A stretch of DNA of 64,000 nucleotides, from the NCBI RefSeq assembly GCF_020782115.1, contig NZ_JAJGMW010000001.1, positions 1 through 64,000 on the forward strand, read 5' to 3'. Origin of the DNA: Leeuwenhoekiella parthenopeia. GTDB lineage: Bacteria; Bacteroidota; Bacteroidia; Flavobacteriales; Flavobacteriaceae. The position numbers and the translations under genes are program-made. Shown here one piece after another: positions 59,393 through 64,000 of this stretch (its first letter is position 1; each line of letters begins with the position of its first letter). The notes under the pieces are model-generated. The model had not been told where the DNA came from. It did not search any database and saw nothing but the letters and a program-made list of their open reading frames with translations.

Positions 59393-61042
59393 TTAAGAGA
59401 AATAGATGTAGACCATCGCTACCATTGCACAGATCGCAATACCGGCGGGTTTTAGATATTTCCACGGAGTGATATCCACCTGACGGGTGTATTCCTCCAG
59501 ATAATCGGTTTCACGTGGGTAGAATTTACTTACGCTAAATAAGATTCCCAGTACCAAAACAAAGATGATTCCCATAATGTGCAAGAAACTTGGGAAGGCT
59601 TCTTTAGCAATCACAGCCAGTTCTGAAGCGTCAGTAATACCTCCTGCTTCTGCAGCTGTAACCGCATTACCGGTGATGATGGGTTTGATCACGTAAAGGG
59701 TCACCAGATAGGTAACTACCGCAAAAACAATCGCAATATTGGCCGCTTTGCCGGAAACACGTTTTGAGAAATAACCTACCAAAATAATGGCAAGGATTGG
59801 CACACTAAACGAACCGTTAAGTTCCTGCAGGTAATTGAAAATACCTCCTTCAACGCCATAGAGCAAAGGAGCAATCATCATCGAAAATACAGCGAGTAAA
59901 GTACCGAAGATTTTACCGGCACGTACCACCTGCTTTTCTGAAGCGTTGTTGTTGAAATATTGTTTGTACAGGTCAAGACCAAAAAGGGTAACCGACGAGT
60001 TAAGAGCCGAGTTAAACGAACTCAAAATCGCACCAAAAAGTACCGCTGCAAAGAACCCTACAAAAGCAGTGGGAAGTACCGCTTTTACAAGCATAGGATA
60101 AGCCTCATCAGCATTGTCCAAATTTCCGTTGAAGTATTGGAAGGCAATGATACCCGGCAATACCACGATAATAGGACCTAAGATTTTTACAAAAGCAGCA
60201 AGACAAAGACCCTTTTGACCTTCAGCAAGGTTCTTGGCACCTAAAGCCCGCTGAATGATTGCCTGGTTAGTACCCCAATAGTAAAAGTTTACAATTAACA
60301 TCCCGGTAAATAGAGTGGTCCACGGCACCGAAGAATTAGGCCCTCCCAGAATGTCAAACTTTTCAGGAAGGTTGGTGGTCAACACGTTCATACCCTCAAT
60401 GACACTTCCGTCACCTACGGCCATCAATCCAAAAATAGGAATCAATAAACCTCCTACAATAAGACCTACGGCATTGATCGAATCGGAAACTGCAACGGCT
60501 TTCAATCCACCAAAAATTGCATACACCGAACCTATAAGGCCAATACCCCATACGGTTACCCAAAGGGCTGATTCAGGCGACATACCCATACGCTCGGGAA
60601 GATCAAACATCGTATTGATCGCCAATGCACCCGAGTATAATACGGTGGGAAGCATCGAGATCGCATACGCCATAAGGAACAGGATAGACACAATCGTTTT
60701 CGTAAGTTTTCCGTAGCGTTTCTCTAAAAATTGAGGAATGGTAGAAATACCTCCTTTCAAATATTTAGGCAAGAGCACAAACGCAGTAAAGACCATTGCA
60801 ACTGCGGCAATAATCTCATAAGCAGCAATAAGAATACCTTCACTAAAACCTACACCGTTGGTACCGATGATCTGTTCGGTAGAGAGGTTAGTAAGCAGTA
60901 AAGATCCCGCGATTACCGGACCGGTAAGACTACGTCCTCCCAGGAAATACCCGTCTGAGGTGGTCTCATCGGTCGTACGCGACGCGAAATACGAAATAAC
61001 CGCCACTAACAGTGTAAATGCGGCAAAAGTGATTAGTCCCAT
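59393..61042 (-). CDS. Sodium:solute symporter (SSS family), probable arabinose transporter
   Basis: 549 residues with about 13-14 membrane segments. Near the N-terminus SYFASRTTDETTSDGYFLGG and AGSLLLTNLSTEQIIGTNG are the SSS (SGLT-like) signature; WGTNQAIIQRALGAKNLAEG and GAILSSFNSALNSSVTLFG are conserved later segments. It couples inward sugar movement to the sodium gradient, which suits a marine bacterium. The operon position between araD and araA indicates L-arabinose, or a related pentose, as the substrate. It starts 31 bases after araD. Confidence 0.93.
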   Translation of the reverse strand: MGLITFAAFTLLVAVISYFASRTTDETTSDGYFLGGRSLTGPVIAGSLLLTNLSTEQIIGTNGVGFSEGILIAAYEIIAAVAMVFTAFVLLPKYLKGGISTIPQFLEKRYGKLTKTIVSILFLMAYAISMLPTVLYSGALAINTMFDLPERMGMSPESALWVTVWGIGLIGSVYAIFGGLKAVAVSDSINAVGLIVGGLLIPIFGLMAVGDGSVIEGMNVLTTNLPEKFDILGGPNSSVPWTTLFTGMLIVNFYYWGTNQAIIQRALGAKNLAEGQKGLCLAAFVKILGPIIVVLPGIIAFQYFNGNLDNADEAYPMLVKAVLPTAFVGFFAAVLFGAILSSFNSALNSSVTLFGLDLYKQYFNNNASEKQVVRAGKIFGTLLAVFSMMIAPLLYGVEGGIFNYLQELNGSFSVPILAIILVGYFSKRVSGKAANIAIVFAVVTYLVTLYVIKPIITGNAVTAAEAGGITDASELAVIAKEAFPSFLHIMGIIFVLVLGILFSVSKFYPRETDYLEEYTRQVDITPWKYLKPAGIAICAMVAMVYIYFS

Positions 61043-61073
61043 AATATGAAAATGTAAAAGGTTAAATTAAAAA

Positions 61074-61772
61074 TTAGCAGCCCTGCCCGTAATAGGCATC
61101 TTTACCATGTTTACGCTCGTAATGTTTTTTGATCAAAGAATCCTTCAGTCTGGGTGCATTGGGATTAATTTGAAGCGTCAATTGCGCCATACGCGCGATT
61201 TCTTCAAGCACCTTGCTGTTGTAAACCGCTTTTGCCGCGGTTTCTCCCCAGGCAAAAGGTCCGTGGTTACCCAGCAAAACCATATTTACCTCGTTATAAT
61301 CAAGATTGCGTTCCTTAAAGCAGTCCAAGATCTGAATACCTGTGTTGTGCTCATAATTACCCGCGATTAAATCGTCGTGCATAGGTGCAGCACAAGGTAT
61401 GTCTGCCGTTAAATGGTCTGCGTGTGTGGTTCCAAATACCGGAATATCCATTTGTGCCTGTGCCCATGCGACAGAATAGGTAGCGTGGGTATGTGCAATA
61501 CCTCCTATCTTTTCCCAGTGTTTGTAGAGATAGGCGTGGGTTTTGGTGTCTGAAGAAGGTCGCTTGGTTCCTTCAACGATTTCGTTATCAAAATCGACAA
61601 TAACAATGTCTTCGGGCTTTAAGATTTCGTAGGGCACACCGCTGGGTTTTATGGCGAAAACTCCATTTTTACGGTCAACGGCGCTTACGTTACCAAAAGT
61701 GTAAATAACCAGACCTAAAGCGTCTAGTTCCATATTAGCCTCGTAGCACTCTTCTTTCAGGGATTTATACAT
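61074..61772 (-). CDS. araD: L-ribulose-5-phosphate 4-epimerase
   Basis: 232 residues. Class II aldolase/epimerase fold: GNVSAVDR and IKPSGVPYE near residues 28 and 42, then zinc ligands H94 and H96 in GGIAHTHATYS and H170 in LLGNHGPF. It converts L-ribulose 5-phosphate to D-xylulose 5-phosphate, the entry into the pentose phosphate pathway. The start ATG overlaps the araB 3' end by eight bases, so the two genes are translationally coupled. Confidence 0.96.
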   Translation of the reverse strand: MYKSLKEECYEANMELDALGLVIYTFGNVSAVDRKNGVFAIKPSGVPYEILKPEDIVIVDFDNEIVEGTKRPSSDTKTHAYLYKHWEKIGGIAHTHATYSVAWAQAQMDIPVFGTTHADHLTADIPCAAPMHDDLIAGNYEHNTGIQILDCFKERNLDYNEVNMVLLGNHGPFAWGETAAKAVYNSKVLEEIARMAQLTLQINPNAPRLKDSLIKKHYERKHGKDAYYGQGC

Positions 61773-63462
61773 GATGTTCTAATGTCTTTTTTGATTTTAC
61801 AATTGAATTTTCAACGAAAGCACTCAGTGCCTCGTAGCGTTCCATCTGTTCTGAAAAAACCTCTAAATATTCCGGTTGGGGCTGATATTCAGCCTCATAA
61901 TCACTTCCTAAAGTCTGGCTGGCAGTGATCACATCCGGATAAATACCTGCAGCTACAGCGGCATAAACAGCTGCTCCTAAAGCAGGCGCCTGATCTGAAG
62001 CTGCAACCTTGATGGGCACGTTAAGCGTATTTGCCAGCGATTGCATGATAAATTTAGACTTGCGGGCAACGCCACCAATACCTACAACTGTTTTGATCTC
62101 GATACCTTCATCTGCAAAGCGATCCATTATTTTCTTGGAGCCAAAGCAAATCGCGTTCACCAAAGCCTTAAAGATATGCGGAGCACGCGTACCCATATTG
62201 AGATTGGTAACTGCCGCTTCCAGTTCCTGATTGGCGTCTGGTGTTCTTCTTCCGTTGATCCAGTCTAAAGCAACCGGAATGGCTTCGTGATGCGGAATAG
62301 CCTCAGCGGCATCAGATAATTTTCTGATAAAGTCTGATTCTATTTCAGCTTTAAGTTTTTCTTTTTGTTCTGCGGAAAGTATATCTGAAGTCAGAACAAG
62401 GTTATCTATAGGCCAGCTCAAAACATCTTTAAACCAGGCCAATAAATCTCCAAAAGCCGACTGACCGGCTTCCAGACCTACAAGGCCGGGAATTACCGAG
62501 CCTTCAACCTGCCCGCAAATACCGCGAACGGTCTTATCTGCCGTAACTTCAGGAGCCGAAACGCTGATGTCACAGGTAGACGTTCCCATCACCCGAACCA
62601 GCGTATGCTCTTCAACCTTGGCACCTACTGCACCGGCGTGCGCATCAAAAGTACCCACGGCGATAACCGTATCTGTTGTAAGGCCTAATTTCTCAGCCCA
62701 GGCTGCGCTTAAGGTACCGGCAATCTCATCTGAGGTATAGGTTTCAGTATATAATCGATCTCGCAATTGCGCCAGATACGGATCTAATTTTCCTAAGAAT
62801 TCTTCGGGTGGCAAGCCGCCCCAGCTCTCGTGCCACATCGCCTTATGACCCGCTGCACAACGACTGCGTTTAAAGTCGGCCAACGAAACATTATCAAGCA
62901 AGGTAAACGTCATCCAGTCGCAATGCTCCATCCAGGAATAAGCTGCTTTTTTTACAGCTTCGTCTTCACGGGCAACGTGTAGAATTTTCGCCCAAAACCA
63001 TTCAGAAGAATAGATTCCGCCTTCATATTTGGTAAAGTCTTCACCTCCCCAGCTTCGGGCGAGGTCGTTGATTTCATTAGCTTCCTCAATAGCGGTGTGG
63101 TCTTTCCACAAGACCATCATGGCGTTGGGGTTTTCTTCGAACCCGGCAGTTAGCGCCAGCGGAATTCCATCCTGATTAACAGGAATTGGAGACGAACCGG
63201 TGGTATCTATACAAATTCCTTTTACCGCTTCGGCTTCTACCCCACTTCGGGAAACAACTGCTTTTATCGTAGCTTCCAAACCTTCCAAATGATCTAAAGG
63301 ATGTTGACGAAAACGATTTTCTGAAGCGTCACAATACAAACGCTCTTTCCAGCGCTTGTAATAACTAACTTCAGCTTCGATTTCCTGACCGTTAGATGCA
63401 TCAATCAAAACTGCTCTAACCGAATCTGAGCCGTAATCCAGACCTATAACATATTTTTTCAT
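61765..63462 (-). CDS. araB: Ribulokinase (FGGY family)
   Basis: 565 residues, normal AraB length. The N-terminal phosphate loop VIGLDYGSDSVRAVLID, the central AVGTFDAHAGAVGAKVEEHT and RVMGTSTCDISV, and FGSKKIMDRFADEGIEIKTV followed by GIGGVARKSKF mark the FGGY carbohydrate kinase fold. It phosphorylates L-ribulose with ATP. It is the first complete gene of the arabinose operon in this window. A promoter box and palindrome lie in the 85 bases upstream. Confidence 0.96.
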   Translation of the reverse strand: MKKYVIGLDYGSDSVRAVLIDASNGQEIEAEVSYYKRWKERLYCDASENRFRQHPLDHLEGLEATIKAVVSRSGVEAEAVKGICIDTTGSSPIPVNQDGIPLALTAGFEENPNAMMVLWKDHTAIEEANEINDLARSWGGEDFTKYEGGIYSSEWFWAKILHVAREDEAVKKAAYSWMEHCDWMTFTLLDNVSLADFKRSRCAAGHKAMWHESWGGLPPEEFLGKLDPYLAQLRDRLYTETYTSDEIAGTLSAAWAEKLGLTTDTVIAVGTFDAHAGAVGAKVEEHTLVRVMGTSTCDISVSAPEVTADKTVRGICGQVEGSVIPGLVGLEAGQSAFGDLLAWFKDVLSWPIDNLVLTSDILSAEQKEKLKAEIESDFIRKLSDAAEAIPHHEAIPVALDWINGRRTPDANQELEAAVTNLNMGTRAPHIFKALVNAICFGSKKIMDRFADEGIEIKTVVGIGGVARKSKFIMQSLANTLNVPIKVAASDQAPALGAAVYAAVAAGIYPDVITASQTLGSDYEAEYQPQPEYLEVFSEQMERYEALSAFVENSIVKSKKTLEHHV

Positions 63463-63484
63463 AAACTAAACTGCTGTTATCTGA

Positions 63485-63526
63485 CAAATCTACTATTTTC
63501 AAATTAAAAATGTAAAAGATACATTT
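63485..63526 (-). promoter_or_regulatory. Candidate promoter and operator of the ara operon
   Basis: On the minus strand TAGATTTG (63492-63485), a full TAnnTTTG match, is 22 bases before the araB ATG. Just upstream is the perfect palindrome AAATGTA-AAAGA-TACATTT (63508-63526), a probable binding site for an arabinose regulator. No standard TTG at -33, as expected of a regulated promoter. Confidence 0.55.
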
Positions 63527-63547
63527 AAAATAATTTTAACTATTTTC

Positions 63548-64000
63548 TTAAAAGTCTGCATTTAACAAACGCACACCATAAATTCCTGAGGTCCTGGAGT
63601 TGGGAGCCGCCTCAAAACGCACATTTAAAATTTCGCTTTTTGCAACAAGGTCGTCGGGTAAATCATAATCTACTTCGAAGAACGAATTGCCCTGCGTCCC
63701 ATCAAATTGAGGAGATGCGATCACCTGCCCGTTTACCAAAATATCGAACTTCCTTCCCGCATCTTTACCGTAATAGGTAATGCGCAAGGTTTTAGCCAAA
63801 GCATCTTTGTTTCTCAAATCATAACTGAACCAACCCGTCGCATCGCGCCAGTGGCGGTTTTGATGCACACCGCTGTTAGAATCTTTAGAATCAAAACCAT
63901 GATCAGACTCGGGTTGCTGCTCGCCCGGAGCCACATAATCAAGCGTGATTGATCTCAGATAGGCTTCGGCCTTTTGCTGCTCCTCGAGTTTGCGCTGCAT
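63548..64000 (-). CDS. C-terminal part of a GH127-like beta-L-arabinofuranosidase (partial)
   Basis: At least 150 residues, running off the window's right edge. The visible end has YVAPGEQQPESDHGFDSKDS, RHWRDATGWFSYDLRNKDA, LRITYYGKDAGRKFDILVNG and a final SRTSGIYGVRLLNADF. This is the C-terminal beta-sandwich (DUF6805-type) found after the catalytic domain of GH127/DUF1680 proteins, many of which release beta-L-arabinofuranose. Its place directly upstream of araB, on the same strand, supports the call. The catalytic part is outside the window, so the enzyme class is partly inferred. Confidence 0.75.
   Translation of the reverse strand: MQRKLEEQQKAEAYLRSITLDYVAPGEQQPESDHGFDSKDSNSGVHQNRHWRDATGWFSYDLRNKDALAKTLRITYYGKDAGRKFDILVNGQVIASPQFDGTQGNSFFEVDYDLPDDLVAKSEILNVRFEAAPNSRTSGIYGVRLLNADF

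Overview
The window reads as chromosomal DNA of a marine-type member of the Flavobacteriaceae (Bacteroidota). Evidence: a protein with a C-terminal gliding-motility/T9SS type B sorting domain; a DUF5606 protein; LytTR two-component systems; promoters of the Bacteroidota type (-7 TAnnTTTG with a -33 TTG) rather than sigma70 type; scarce Shine-Dalgarno sequences; and intergenic repeats of a kind I associate with Flavobacteriia. The genus cannot be fixed from what is here. No rRNA, tRNA, CRISPR array, integrase or transposase was recognised.

Layout. 1-7800 is core housekeeping: rpsF-rpsR-rplI, an orphan LytTR regulator, priA, a DUF2147 secreted protein, a YihY membrane protein joined to nadC, and rlmH. 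7801-8166 is a gene-free spacer with a 17-unit array of an 8-bp repeat. 8167-19914 is the most unusual region. On the minus strand it carries a CesT/YbjN-like protein, PspA/IM30, a YqiJ-like OB-fold membrane protein, a YqiK-like flotillin, and then, after a 0.7-kb spacer of repeats and a broken GIY-YIG gene, a giant DUF3686 AAA+ ATPase. A divergent XRE regulator sits behind two large palindromes. Together these look like an envelope-stress or membrane-repair module. 19941-24810 returns to core genes (sterol-desaturase-type hydroxylase, mazG, DUF5606, def, ruvX, dapD).

24821-30874 is an AT-rich locus of seven genes for lipopolysaccharide core/outer glycan assembly: a GT9 heptosyltransferase-like protein, four GT2 or GT2-like proteins, a WaaP-like kinase and a GT-B-like protein. 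The genes alternate in strand and their convergent 3' ends touch or overlap. 31304-40592 holds tRNA modification and maturation genes (tsaC-like, cca), heme A synthase, a nucleoid-associated protein, a short ExbB-like protein, a LytS/LytR-type pair and uvrB. 40737-46470 has the T9SS cargo protein, an ABC exporter pair and an unrecognised 357-371 aa protein.

46506-56555 contains a GH15 hydrolase divergent from a fused trehalose-6-phosphate synthase/phosphatase, an M28 peptidase, an Xre-RES toxin-antitoxin pair with its own promoter and inverted repeat, an M1 peptidase, a YdeI/OmdA-like protein and a PagL-like lipid A deacylase. 56627-64000 is an L-arabinose operon on the minus strand: a partial GH127-like hydrolase, then araB, araD, an SSS symporter, araA and a lipoprotein-type aldose epimerase. 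It follows the route from arabinoside hydrolysis through sodium-coupled uptake to xylulose 5-phosphate.
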